A stretch of 8,094 nt of DNA from Rhodospirillales bacterium (GCA_018971905.1 JAGWZS010000078.1:1-8094), one strand, 5' to 3'. Numbered from the stretch's first letter, positions 1-7,220 are shown. Translations and numbers: made by a program. The notes: generated by a model from the sequence alone, not told the origin.

Positions 1-820
1 GAAAGACGCCATCGCCGCGACGCTGCGCGACGCCGCGCAAGACCCCGCCTTCGCCGCCGAGGCGCTGATTCTGCCTATGGAATCGCTGCTGGCGGATGAG
101 ATGAAGATTGCGGACCCTGAAGCGATCCACACTGTACGCCAAGCAGCACGGCGGGCGCTGGGCCAGGCGTTGCAGGCGGAATTCCAGGCCGTTTATGAGG
201 CTTTTGGCAACGCGGCACCGGACGATGTTTCCGGCCCCGCCATGGGTGCGCGGGCGTTGCGCAACGCGGCTCTGGGCTATTTATGTGCCGCCGGAAACAC
301 GAGCCTGGCCGCCCGGCAATTTGCCGCTGCCGGCAACATGACCGAGAAGCTCGCCGCGCTCACGAATCTTGTTGATATTCCGGACGCCGAACGCGAGGAC
401 GCGCTGCAGGATTTTTATGGGCAATGGCACAATACGCCACTGGTACTGGACAAATGGTTTTCAGTGCAGGCACGCAGCAACGCGCCGGATACGCTCGCCA
501 TTGTGCAACGCCTGGCCAGGCACCCGGCCATGGATTTGCGCAACCCCAACCGCGTGCGCGCACTCATCGGCGCGTTTACAGCCAATCCCTCGAAGTTTCA
601 CGATCCCTCAGGTGCTGGCTACAAGCTGCTGGCAGATTTCGTGCTGCAACTGGACGAAACCAACCCGCAAATTGCAGCCCGGCTGGTGACAGCACTTGGC
701 ACCTGGCGCCGGTTTGGCCCGGCACGGCAGGAATTAATGAAAGCGGAGCTTGAACGCGTGCTGGCGCGTGAGCAACTGAGCCGCAACACCTATGAACTTG
801 CCGCCAAGGCGCTGGCATAA
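1..820 (+). CDS. pepN: Aminopeptidase N, C-terminal part (5' end cut by window)
   Basis: This is the last 272 residues of an M1-family zinc aminopeptidase, which removes N-terminal amino acids from peptides in the cytoplasm. The reading frame is open from base 2 and enters from outside the window, so the ATG at 77 is an internal Met, not the start. The catalytic HEXXH and GAMEN motifs lie upstream and cannot be seen. What is visible is the all-helical C-terminal domain (DUF3458_C type). It matches my memory of E. coli PepN at DKWFSVQ (about residues 150-156 of the visible part), NPNRVRALIGAF (181-192) and the ending in AAKALA. The pattern around NPNR and the final KALA strongly favours PepN over eukaryote-type M1 enzymes. 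The end is intact (TAA 818-820), and the next gene follows after 11 bases, so the two are probably co-transcribed. Confidence 0.95.
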   Translation, partial: KDAIAATLRDAAQDPAFAAEALILPMESLLADEMKIADPEAIHTVRQAARRALGQALQAEFQAVYEAFGNAAPDDVSGPAMGARALRNAALGYLCAAGNTSLAARQFAAAGNMTEKLAALTNLVDIPDAEREDALQDFYGQWHNTPLVLDKWFSVQARSNAPDTLAIVQRLARHPAMDLRNPNRVRALIGAFTANPSKFHDPSGAGYKLLADFVLQLDETNPQIAARLVTALGTWRRFGPARQELMKAELERVLAREQLSRNTYELAAKALA

Positions 821-831
821 GGAACATTTGA

Positions 832-1518
832 ATGATCGAGCTTTATTACTGGACCACGCCGAACGGGCATAAGGTCACTATCTTTCTTGAGGAAGCCGGG
901 GTGGATTATAAAATCTTTCCGGTCAACATTTCCAAGGGCGAGCAGTTCAACCCGGATTTCCTGAAATTCGCACCAAACAACCGCATCCCCGCCATCCGCG
1001 ACATGGCGCCGGCAGATGGCGGCGAGCCTCTAGGCATTTTCGAGAGCGGGGCAATTCTTGAATATCTGGCGGACAAAACCGGCCAGTTTCTGCCGAAAGA
1101 GCCACGCGCGCGCTTCAATGTTCTGCAATGGCTGTATTGGCAGATGGGCGGGCTGGGGCCAATGGCCGGGCAGAACCACCACTTCGTGCAATATGCGCCG
1201 GAGCGGATTCCTTACGCGATGGAACGCTACGTGAAAGAAACCAACCGCCTCTATGGTGTGCTGAACAAGCAGCTTGAGGGCAAGGCGTATATCGCGGGTG
1301 AATATTCCATTGCGGATATGGCGAGCTACCCTTGGATTGTGCCCTACGAACGCCAGCAGCAAAAGCTTGAGGATTTTCCGAATCTGCAAGCCTGGTTCGC
1401 GCGCATGGCCGCCCGCCCCGCCGTGCAGCGTGCCTATGCCAAGGCCAAGGAGGTGAACGGCACGCCCACCGTATCACCGGAATCGAAAGCCATTCTGTTT
1501 GGTCAGACCGCGCGGTGA
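832..1518 (+). CDS. yfcG: YfcG-like (nu-class) glutathione S-transferase / GSH-dependent disulfide oxidoreductase
   Basis: A 228-residue cytosolic GST, close to the 215 residues of E. coli YfcG. The family uses bound glutathione for disulfide-bond reductase activity. The N-terminal thioredoxin-like domain (about 1-85) carries TTPNGHK with Thr9 and Asn11 at the same positions as the YfcG active-site residues, the cis-Pro region NNRIPAI (49-55) and the GSH-binding ESGAI (71-75). The helical C-terminal domain has QMGGLGPMAGQNHHF (104-118), a hallmark of the YfcG/YghU/Ure2p group, and SIADM (159-163), the usual GST N-capping box. The C-terminal tail ending ILFGQTAR is a little longer than in E. 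coli. The start ATG at 832 is supported by AAGGA (819-823), which overlaps the pepN stop and sits 8 bases upstream, suggesting coupling to pepN. The natural substrate cannot be told from sequence. YghU is the main alternative name, but the shorter N-terminus favours YfcG. Confidence 0.9.
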   Translation: MIELYYWTTPNGHKVTIFLEEAGVDYKIFPVNISKGEQFNPDFLKFAPNNRIPAIRDMAPADGGEPLGIFESGAILEYLADKTGQFLPKEPRARFNVLQWLYWQMGGLGPMAGQNHHFVQYAPERIPYAMERYVKETNRLYGVLNKQLEGKAYIAGEYSIADMASYPWIVPYERQQQKLEDFPNLQAWFARMAARPAVQRAYAKAKEVNGTPTVSPESKAILFGQTAR

Positions 1519-1528
1519 ACCGGCGGCT

Positions 1529-1864
1529 TTACGCTTTCCAGAATGTCATCAACAGCCCGCCGGCGACGATGAGCGCGCCGCCGGCGAGAATTGGCGTGGT
1601 GGGGGCAATGCCAAAGGCGAAGCGATTGATGAGCTGCGCCACGACGAAGAACAAGGTTACGTAAACACCGAGGAGCTTTCCAAAGTCCCACGGCGGCAGA
1701 TTAACCGTGACGCCATAAGTGAACAGCACCAGGGCGGCCAAGCCAAAAACCCCAAGGCGCACCGGCATGGCGTGGGCGTGCAGGGCGGTGCGGGCCAACG
1801 CATCGCCCCCGGCTTCAAGGGTAGCGGCAAGGGCGAGCAGCAGCAGAATCGAAAAACTGTTCAT
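1529..1864 (-). CDS. Small four-helix membrane protein, YnfA/SMR-like
   Basis: A 111-residue, very hydrophobic protein with four predicted membrane segments, at about residues 4-24, 36-54, 64-82 and 89-108. The size, the helix count and a lone acidic residue in helix 1 (Glu17, in LAATLEAGGDAL) resemble the small multidrug resistance fold, in which EmrE Glu14 binds substrate and protons. The stretch GVYVTLFFVVAQ (66-77) followed by a glycine-rich last helix (AGGALIVAGGLL, 94-105) recalls UPF0060/YnfA proteins. This is fold-level resemblance recalled from memory, and the substrate is unknown. It is the last gene of the minus-strand run, 38 bases after the GNAT gene. Its Shine-Dalgarno is weak (a GGCGGG just before the ATG). 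Its TAA lies only 10 bases from the stop of the convergent GST gene. Confidence 0.75.
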   Translation of the reverse strand: MNSFSILLLLALAATLEAGGDALARTALHAHAMPVRLGVFGLAALVLFTYGVTVNLPPWDFGKLLGVYVTLFFVVAQLINRFAFGIAPTTPILAGGALIVAGGLLMTFWKA

Positions 1865-1902
1865 GCCCGCCAGGTTGCGCCACGGGAGGGCTTCAGCGCA
1901 AT

Positions 1903-2343
1903 CTAAACCTGCTTGCGATATTGGATGAACCCTGACTTTTCGGCGACGTTATTGTAAAGCGCCTGGGCGGTTTTGTTGGTTTCGTGTGTCATCCAGTAAA
2001 CGCGGGTGCTTCCCGCCGCGCGGGCGGCCGCATACACCGCTTCGATCAAGGCCCGGCCAACGCCTTTGCCGCGCGCGGCTTCGGCGGTGAACAAATCCTC
2101 CAGATAACACACATCCTCCACCATCCAGGTATTGCGATGGAAGATGTAATGCACGAGGCCGAGAAGCACGCCATTTTCCTCCGCCACCAGGGCGTGGACG
2201 GGCTCAGCCGCATCGAAGAAGCGCGCCCAGAGGGTTTCCGTGACGTGTTCCGGCAGGTTTTCCTCTTCGTAGAACGTAAGATAACCCTGCCAGAGCGGCA
2301 GCCAGTTTGCTTTATCCTCCGGGCGGACGGGGCGGATGATCAT
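1903..2343 (-). CDS. GNAT-family N-acetyltransferase
   Basis: A complete 146-residue GCN5-related acetyltransferase. The acetyl-CoA pyrophosphate-binding motif A is clear as RGKGVGRALI (91-100), preceded by the beta-4 strand YLEDLF (80-85). WMTHETN (117-123) and ALYNNVAEKSGFI (128-140) form motif B and the typical C-terminal strand. The HETN and SGF pattern resembles small-molecule (polyamine or amino-acid like) GNATs more than RimI-type protein acetylases, but the acceptor cannot be assigned. The start is well supported: a strong AGGGAGG (2349-2355) lies 5 bases upstream inside the end of valS, and the ATG overlaps the valS TGA as ATGA (2340-2343). Translation is therefore probably coupled to valS. 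No residue needed for CoA binding appears to be missing. Confidence 0.9.
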   Translation of the reverse strand: MIIRPVRPEDKANWLPLWQGYLTFYEEENLPEHVTETLWARFFDAAEPVHALVAEENGVLLGLVHYIFHRNTWMVEDVCYLEDLFTAEAARGKGVGRALIEAVYAAARAAGSTRVYWMTHETNKTAQALYNNVAEKSGFIQYRKQV

Positions 2344-4988
2344 GCAAGCCTCCCTAACGCGGCACTGAGGCGCTGTGCCTCGTTGGCGAAACTCTCCTCA
2401 CGCTCGCGGTGTTCTTCCAAAACCGCTTCCGGCGCGCGGGAGGTGAAATCCGTGTTCGCAAGCTTGGCCTGGACCTTTTTCAACTCGGCTTCGGCTTTGG
2501 CGAGCGTATTGGCGAGGCGTTTTTTCTCGGCTTCGAGGTCGATGAGACCTTCGAGGGGCAGAATGATCGTCGCCTCATTCAGCACCGCCTGCGCGGCGTT
2601 TTTGGGCACCGGGCCGGTGAGCGGGCCGATCTCCGAGGCGCGGGCCATGCGGGAGATGGCTTCAAACCAGCGCTCAGCGCGGGCAAGAGTCTCGGGTTTC
2701 GCGTCTTGCAAAAACACTGGGGATTTTTGCGAGGGCGGCACGTTCATTTCCGACCGCACGGTGCGAATTTCGGAAACAAGGCCGACAAGCCAGTTGATTT
2801 CCTCCGCCGCGTCTTCCGCGCCGGTGATGGCGGCGGGTTCCGGCCAGTGAGCGGAGATGAGTGAGTAGGCTTCACCGTAGTTGAAATGATCCCAGAGTTC
2901 CTCAGTCACGTAAGGAATCAGCGGGTGCATCAACCGCAGCAGCACACCCAGAACATAGGCTGCCGTGTCACGGATTTCCTGCGCATCGGCCTCGCTGGTG
3001 AAGCCAGGTTTGGCGAGTTCGATGAACCAGTCGCAGAAATCGCCCCAGGCGAAGCGGTAGCAGGCGGCGGCGTAATCATTTGGGCGAAAAGCATCCAACC
3101 CGACGGTGGCGGCGGTAATCGCCTCGTTGGCGCGGGCAAGAATCCAGCGGCACAGCGGCAGTTTCGCATTTTCAGGCTTGAAATCCGGGTTCGGCTTCAC
3201 CCCGTTCATTTCCAGGAAGCGCGCGGCGTTCCAGATTTTGGTAATGAAGGCGCGGTTGGTCTCGACGATCTTCTCGCCCAGTTTCACGTCCCGCCCCTGC
3301 CCCGCGGCGGCGGCGACGGAGTATCGCAGCGCATCCGTCCCGAATTTGTCGATGAGGGTGAGAGGGTCCAGCACATTGCCCTTGGATTTGGACATTTTCT
3401 GGCCCTTTTCGTCGCGCACCAGGCCGTGGATGTAGATGGTGCGGAACGGCACATCGCCCATGAAATGCAGGCCCATCATCATCATCCGGGCGACCCAGAA
3501 GAAGATGATGTCGAAGCCGGTCACCAGCGTGTCGGTGGGGTAGTATTTGGCCAATTCCGGCGTTTGCTCCGGCCAACCGAGCGTGGAGAAGGGCCAGAGG
3601 GCGGAGGAGAACCAGGTATCCAGCACATCCTCATCCTGGGTGAGCTTAACGCCCGCCCCGGCCTTGGCCTGTGCCTCGGCCTCAGTGCGCGCCACGTAAA
3701 CCTTGCCGGCTTCGTCGTACCAAGCCGGAATCCGGTGGCCCCACCAAAGCTGGCGGGAAATGCACCAGGGCTGGATATCGCGCATCCAGGCGAAGAAGGT
3801 GTTTTCCCACTGCTTGGGCACAAACTGGGTACGGCCTTCCTCAACCGCTTTGATGGCGGGCTGTGCGAGCACATGCGCGTTGCAATACCATTGCGTGGTA
3901 AGATACGGCTCAATCACCGTGCCCGAGCGGTCGCCATAAGGCACCACGTTCTGGTGAGGCTTCACCTCGACCAGTTGCTCACGCGCTTCCAGCTCCGCCA
4001 CGATGAGCTTGCGGGCGGCGAAACGGTCCTGGCCTTCCAGCAAGCGCACAAACTCCGGCATCTCGCCCAATTCCGAGAGGGTGATACGGCCCTGGCGGTC
4101 GAGCATCGAGGGCATGGCCAGGCCGTGCCGCTTGCCCACCTCGAAATCGTTGAAATCATGCGCGGGGGTAATCTTCACCGCACCCGTGCCCTTCTCCGGG
4201 TCAGCATATTCATCCGCGATGATGGGGATCCGCCGCCCCGTCAGCGGCAGCACCACATGCCGACCGATGAGGTGCTTGTATTTTTCGTTCTCGGGATGCA
4301 CGGCCACGGCGGTATCCGCCAGCATCGTCTCCGGCCGGGTGGTGGCGACGATGATCTCCTCGCCGCCCTCAACCAGGTAGCGAATGTGCCACATATTCCC
4401 CTTGGTTTCGCGGCTCTCCACCTCGAGGTCGGAGATCGCGGTCTGCAACTGGGTGTCCCAGTTCACCAGGCGCTTGTCCTGATAGATCAGACCTTCCTCG
4501 AACAGCCGCACGAACACTTCGCGCACCGCCACGGAAAGCCCCTCATCCATGGTGAAGCGCTCGCGCGCCCAGTCCGGCGAGGCGCCGAGACGGCGCAACT
4601 GCTGGGTGATGGCACCGCCTGACTCGGCCTTCCACTGCCAGACGCGGGAGAGAAAGGTCTCGCGGCCAAGCTCTTTGCGCGAGACGCCTTCCTTATCCAG
4701 CAACCGCTCCACCACCATCTGCGTGGCAATGCCGGCGTGGTCCGTGCCCGGCTGCCAAAGCACATCGCGCCCCTGCATGCGGCGGTAGCGGACAAGAATA
4801 TCCTGCAACGTCATGGTCAGGGCGTGGCCCACATGCAGGCTGCCGGTTACGTTCGGCGGCGGGATCATGATGGTGTAGGGCTGCGCGTTGCTCTCCGGCT
4901 GCGCGGCAAACGCGCCGGAGGCTTCCCAACCGGCATAAAGCCGCGCCTCGGATGAGGCCGGCTCGAAAGTCTTGTCCAGTGTCGTCAC
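2340..4988 (-). CDS. valS: Valine--tRNA ligase (ValRS)
   Basis: An 882-residue class I aminoacyl-tRNA synthetase that charges tRNA-Val with valine and hydrolyses mischarged threonine. The HIGH signature is HVGH (52-55) within PPPNVTGSLHVGHA, and the KMSKS loop is exact at 531-535. The inserted CP1 editing domain shows TTRPET (216-221) and TPAHDFNDF (274-282), both typical of ValRS/IleRS/LeuRS editing sites. The second half of the Rossmann fold has SRQLWWGHRIPAWY (411-424) and GFDIIFFWVARM (491-502). The anticodon-binding helical domain covers about 610-760, and the charged coiled-coil C-terminal arm about 815-882. PNVTGSLH and the C-terminal arm distinguish it from IleRS. It is shorter than E. 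coli ValS (951) but complete. The start is a GTG (4988-4986) with GGAGGG five bases upstream. A hairpin lies directly before that site. Confidence 0.98.
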   Translation of the reverse strand: MTTLDKTFEPASSEARLYAGWEASGAFAAQPESNAQPYTIMIPPPNVTGSLHVGHALTMTLQDILVRYRRMQGRDVLWQPGTDHAGIATQMVVERLLDKEGVSRKELGRETFLSRVWQWKAESGGAITQQLRRLGASPDWARERFTMDEGLSVAVREVFVRLFEEGLIYQDKRLVNWDTQLQTAISDLEVESRETKGNMWHIRYLVEGGEEIIVATTRPETMLADTAVAVHPENEKYKHLIGRHVVLPLTGRRIPIIADEYADPEKGTGAVKITPAHDFNDFEVGKRHGLAMPSMLDRQGRITLSELGEMPEFVRLLEGQDRFAARKLIVAELEAREQLVEVKPHQNVVPYGDRSGTVIEPYLTTQWYCNAHVLAQPAIKAVEEGRTQFVPKQWENTFFAWMRDIQPWCISRQLWWGHRIPAWYDEAGKVYVARTEAEAQAKAGAGVKLTQDEDVLDTWFSSALWPFSTLGWPEQTPELAKYYPTDTLVTGFDIIFFWVARMMMMGLHFMGDVPFRTIYIHGLVRDEKGQKMSKSKGNVLDPLTLIDKFGTDALRYSVAAAAGQGRDVKLGEKIVETNRAFITKIWNAARFLEMNGVKPNPDFKPENAKLPLCRWILARANEAITAATVGLDAFRPNDYAAACYRFAWGDFCDWFIELAKPGFTSEADAQEIRDTAAYVLGVLLRLMHPLIPYVTEELWDHFNYGEAYSLISAHWPEPAAITGAEDAAEEINWLVGLVSEIRTVRSEMNVPPSQKSPVFLQDAKPETLARAERWFEAISRMARASEIGPLTGPVPKNAAQAVLNEATIILPLEGLIDLEAEKKRLANTLAKAEAELKKVQAKLANTDFTSRAPEAVLEEHREREESFANEAQRLSAALGRLA

Positions 4989-4993
4989 GAAAA

Positions 4994-4999
4994 CCCTCC
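4994..4999 (-). promoter_or_regulatory. valS Shine-Dalgarno (decides the GTG start)
   Basis: GGAGGG read on the minus strand, five bases before GTG 4988. The match is strong, which fixes the rarer GTG as the valS start, because no ATG gives a better frame nearby. Its first G (4999) is also the last base of the hairpin arm at 4999-5006, so folding could affect ribosome access. Confidence 0.75.
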
Positions 5000-5018
5000 G
5001 CGCCCGATGCCGGGCGCG
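4999..5018 (-). promoter_or_regulatory. GC-rich hairpin directly upstream of the valS ribosome-binding site
   Basis: A perfect 8-bp inverted repeat (arms 5018-5011 and 5006-4999) closed by a four-base loop (5010-5007), almost entirely G:C. In the transcript it sits between the popZ stop and the valS start, and its 3' base is the first G of the valS Shine-Dalgarno. It lacks a U-tract right after the stem (GAGGG comes first, then only four U), so it is a poor intrinsic terminator. It is better read as a structure that could limit initiation or mark an mRNA processing boundary. Function is inferred only; the symmetry is seen directly. Confidence 0.5.
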
Positions 5019-5037
5019 CTATTCATCAAAAAATCAA

Positions 5038-5739
5038 TCAGCCCTGGGCGCGGTCCATCACGCGGTTGATCTCGGCGCGCACCACGCGCTCCACCAGGCT
5101 TGGCAGATGCGTGTCCAGCCAGGCCTTCAGCACCGGCTTCACTTCCTCGCGCACGATATCCTCGATGGTGATGCCCGGGCGGCCGACCGTTGCGGAACGC
5201 TCAGCGCTCACGCTGCGCACCAGCGCGCCGATGGAATTGCTGATCTCGGAAACGGCCTGATCGTCAACCAGCCCTTGCGGGCTCTGCACTTGCTCTTCCA
5301 TGTAATGTTCCTTTTCTTCTTCTATCGGCTGTTCCGTGAAAGTCACCAAATCCGGCGTGGAGGGTGATTGAAGGTCTATGAAAGGTTCAACTACTACATT
5401 ATCCGCCTGAGCCCAGGATTCCGCGCCCACGCCAGGCTCATAGCTTTGCAGGCTTGCTTCAGCCGTGAAGTGCGCGGCCTCCGCCGGAACGGAAGCCTCA
5501 ACATGCGGCTCTGGCTCGGGCGAAGGCGGCTCGGTGGCGGAAGCCGCGGCGGGAAGCTCCTGCTCTTGCACGCGCATACTGGCATCCAGGAGAAGCTCCT
5601 CCTGGTCTTCTGGCATCATTGCCACCCTCGCGTCTTCCTCAGAAAGAATCCGCCTGATGGAAGCCAGAATTTCCTCCATGGACGGCTCGGCGGCGCTTGC
5701 CGGGCCGGAGCGGTTGGAGATGCCGTCACCTTCGCTCAT
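5038..5739 (-). CDS. popZ: PopZ-family polar organizing protein (DUF2497)
   Basis: A 233-residue protein with the three-part layout of Caulobacter PopZ, the hub that self-assembles at the cell pole and anchors the chromosome centromere complex and polar signalling proteins. The N-terminal client-binding helix is recognisable as EPSMEEILASIRRILSEED (18-36). A long, low-complexity Pro/Glu/Ala-rich acidic linker follows (about 37-155). The conserved C-terminal helices used for assembly run from about 159 to 228, with ITIEDIVREEVKPVLKAWL (190-208) and VERVVRAEINRVM (216-228). Caulobacter PopZ is 177 residues, so the extra length lies mainly in the linker. The start ATG has GAGGAGG (5744-5750) four bases upstream, overlapping the tolC stop. 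Placement between tolC and valS is, as I recall, common in alphaproteobacteria. A polar role in this organism is inferred from the family. Confidence 0.88.
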   Translation of the reverse strand: MSEGDGISNRSGPASAAEPSMEEILASIRRILSEEDARVAMMPEDQEELLLDASMRVQEQELPAAASATEPPSPEPEPHVEASVPAEAAHFTAEASLQSYEPGVGAESWAQADNVVVEPFIDLQSPSTPDLVTFTEQPIEEEKEHYMEEQVQSPQGLVDDQAVSEISNSIGALVRSVSAERSATVGRPGITIEDIVREEVKPVLKAWLDTHLPSLVERVVRAEINRVMDRAQG

Positions 5740-5748
5740 CGTGCCTCC

Positions 5749-7218
5749 TCATGGCGTGTTCAGCATCGCACCATCCGGCGCGAGCCCGGCATCCTGGTCT
5801 GCCGCGCCGCCCGTGCCAAAACCGGCGAACTTAACCGCCTCGTAATATTTCTGGTCGTCATATTCCTGCACCGGCAAGTTCAGGTCCTTCGCGGTAAGCC
5901 GGCCAATCGCCAAGGCGATATTGTATGAATAATTCACCATTTGCGAGATATTCTGCACCTGCTGAACCTGCGCGTTCAACAAAGATTGCTGGGCATTGAG
6001 CACATCGAGCGTGGTGCGGGTGCCCACCAGCTCCTCGCGCTCCGTTCCGTCCAGGGCAATTGCGCTTGCTTTAATCTCCGCATTCGCCGCCAGCACCGCA
6101 CCGCGCGAGGCGGTCATGCCTTCCCATGCCTGGGCCGCGTTCTCATAAGCCTTGCGCTGCGCCACCAAAATCGCCGCAAACGCTTGCTGTTCCTTGGCTC
6201 TGGCGGCGCGGATGGCCGAATATTCCTGCCCGCCCTGGTAGAGCGGCACGGTAAGCTGCCCGGTGAAGGACGCGCCACGCTGGAAGATATTCTGGCCGGA
6301 GCTGCCGGACTCGTCATAGCCTGAAGCCTGGAGGGAAAGCTGCGGCATCAAGGCCGCAAACGCCACGTCCACCGCGTCTTTGGCGGATGCGTCGGTAAAT
6401 TCGGCGGCGATAACGTCCGGATTATTGCGCAGCGCCAGCGCGGCCGCCTGCGCCGTATCATTCACCGGCAGCACCAGCGGCTGCGGCGGCGCCAGATCCG
6501 ACGCCGGGTACTCGCCCACCAGCTGCCGGAAATTCTCCCGGGCGATTTCGAGATTCCCCTGGGCCACGTTCACCTGCTGCTCCGCCTGGGCCAGCGACGC
6601 CTGCGCCTGCGCCACAGAGGTCATGGTGATTTCACCCAGATTGAACTGCGCCTTGGTGTCGTGCACCTGCTGGCGCATCACCTGCTCGTTATTGTTCTGC
6701 AATTCCAGCAACTTCTGGTCGGTAACAACAGACACGTAAGCCTGCACGACACTGTAAAACACGGTCTGCTCCTGGGAGAGCAGCTGCGCGCGGGCAGCGT
6801 AGACATCGTTTTTGGCCTGCCGCGTCTGGCTCGTGGTTTTGCCGCCGTCGTAAATGGGCTGGGTAACGGTGAGCTGGGCAATTTTCTCGGTGCCGTTTTC
6901 AGGCACTCTGGTGTGCTGCGTCACAGGCAGGTTGGTCAGCGGGTTGATTCCGGTCGTGGCATATTTCTCAACACCGGTGACACGCCCGAGCTGCCCCTGG
7001 AATGTTACCGTCGGCCGCCAGCCGGAAAGTGCCGCCGGCACCTCTTCGTCGGTTTGGCGCAGGGCGGCGCGTTGTTCCTGCAAGGTGGGGTTGTTGTAAT
7101 AGGCGTCAACCAGCGCATCGGTAAGGGTGGCCGGTGGAGCCGCCAGGGCTGGCGCAATCCCCAGCGCAAGCCCGCCCACCGCGCCGCCCAGCAACCATGG
7201 GGGCATAGCGCTCTTCAT
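5749..7218 (-). CDS. tolC: TolC-family outer-membrane efflux/secretion channel
   Basis: A 489-residue TolC-type outer membrane factor. Such proteins trim into a beta-barrel plus a periplasmic alpha-helical tunnel and serve type I secretion and RND/ABC drug efflux. Residues 1-26 look like a signal peptide: Lys2, a hydrophobic core, then Ala-Leu-Ala before a cut at about 26/27. No lipobox Cys is seen, so it is not an OprM-type lipoprotein. The family's internal duplication is visible: NNPTLQEQR (42-50) matches NNPDVIAAE (265-273), and QPIYDGGK (120-127) matches VPLYQGGQ (324-331). VGTRTTLDVLNAQQSLLNAQ (398-417) is the classic TolC helix signature. The gene starts 2 bases after the Pcm-like stop and has no good Shine-Dalgarno, which suggests translation by coupling. 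No inner-membrane pump or adaptor is encoded in the window, so its partners are elsewhere. Confidence 0.93.
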   Translation of the reverse strand: MKSAMPPWLLGGAVGGLALGIAPALAAPPATLTDALVDAYYNNPTLQEQRAALRQTDEEVPAALSGWRPTVTFQGQLGRVTGVEKYATTGINPLTNLPVTQHTRVPENGTEKIAQLTVTQPIYDGGKTTSQTRQAKNDVYAARAQLLSQEQTVFYSVVQAYVSVVTDQKLLELQNNNEQVMRQQVHDTKAQFNLGEITMTSVAQAQASLAQAEQQVNVAQGNLEIARENFRQLVGEYPASDLAPPQPLVLPVNDTAQAAALALRNNPDVIAAEFTDASAKDAVDVAFAALMPQLSLQASGYDESGSSGQNIFQRGASFTGQLTVPLYQGGQEYSAIRAARAKEQQAFAAILVAQRKAYENAAQAWEGMTASRGAVLAANAEIKASAIALDGTEREELVGTRTTLDVLNAQQSLLNAQVQQVQNISQMVNYSYNIALAIGRLTAKDLNLPVQEYDDQKYYEAVKFAGFGTGGAADQDAGLAPDGAMLNTP

Positions 7219-7220
7219 GC

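Noticed and set aside
77..79. ATG at 77 as the start of a separate short gene
   Set aside because: The frame is open and PepN-like from base 2 onward, so this is an internal methionine of a gene cut by the window edge.
1875..1901. Inverted repeat TTGCGC/GCGCAA between the GNAT and membrane-protein genes
   Set aside because: Six base pairs with a 15-base loop and no U-tract; common by chance in GC-rich DNA.
1499..1906. A 135-codon + strand frame starting inside the GST gene and opposite the small membrane protein
   Set aside because: Its Gln/Gly/Arg-rich product has no motif, whereas the minus strand encodes a protein with four clean hydrophobic helices and a membrane Glu.
1984..2850. A 288-codon + strand frame across the GNAT/valS junction
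   Set aside because: It lies opposite two well-supported genes, has no credible motifs and has a Ser/Arg-rich composition typical of shadow frames.
2886..4622. A 578-codon open frame on the + strand, antisense to valS
   Set aside because: Its product is rich in His, Arg and Gly with no domain I recognise. The opposite strand is an unmistakable full-length ValRS. Long antisense frames are expected opposite GC-rich coding sequence with codon-position bias.
5028..5053. Possible intrinsic terminator at the end of popZ (U6 run at 5033-5028)
   Set aside because: The sequence before the U-run can form only a 3-bp stem (GCC-CAG-GGC), and it is separated from the run by several bases. This is too weak to call, so read-through into valS is more likely.
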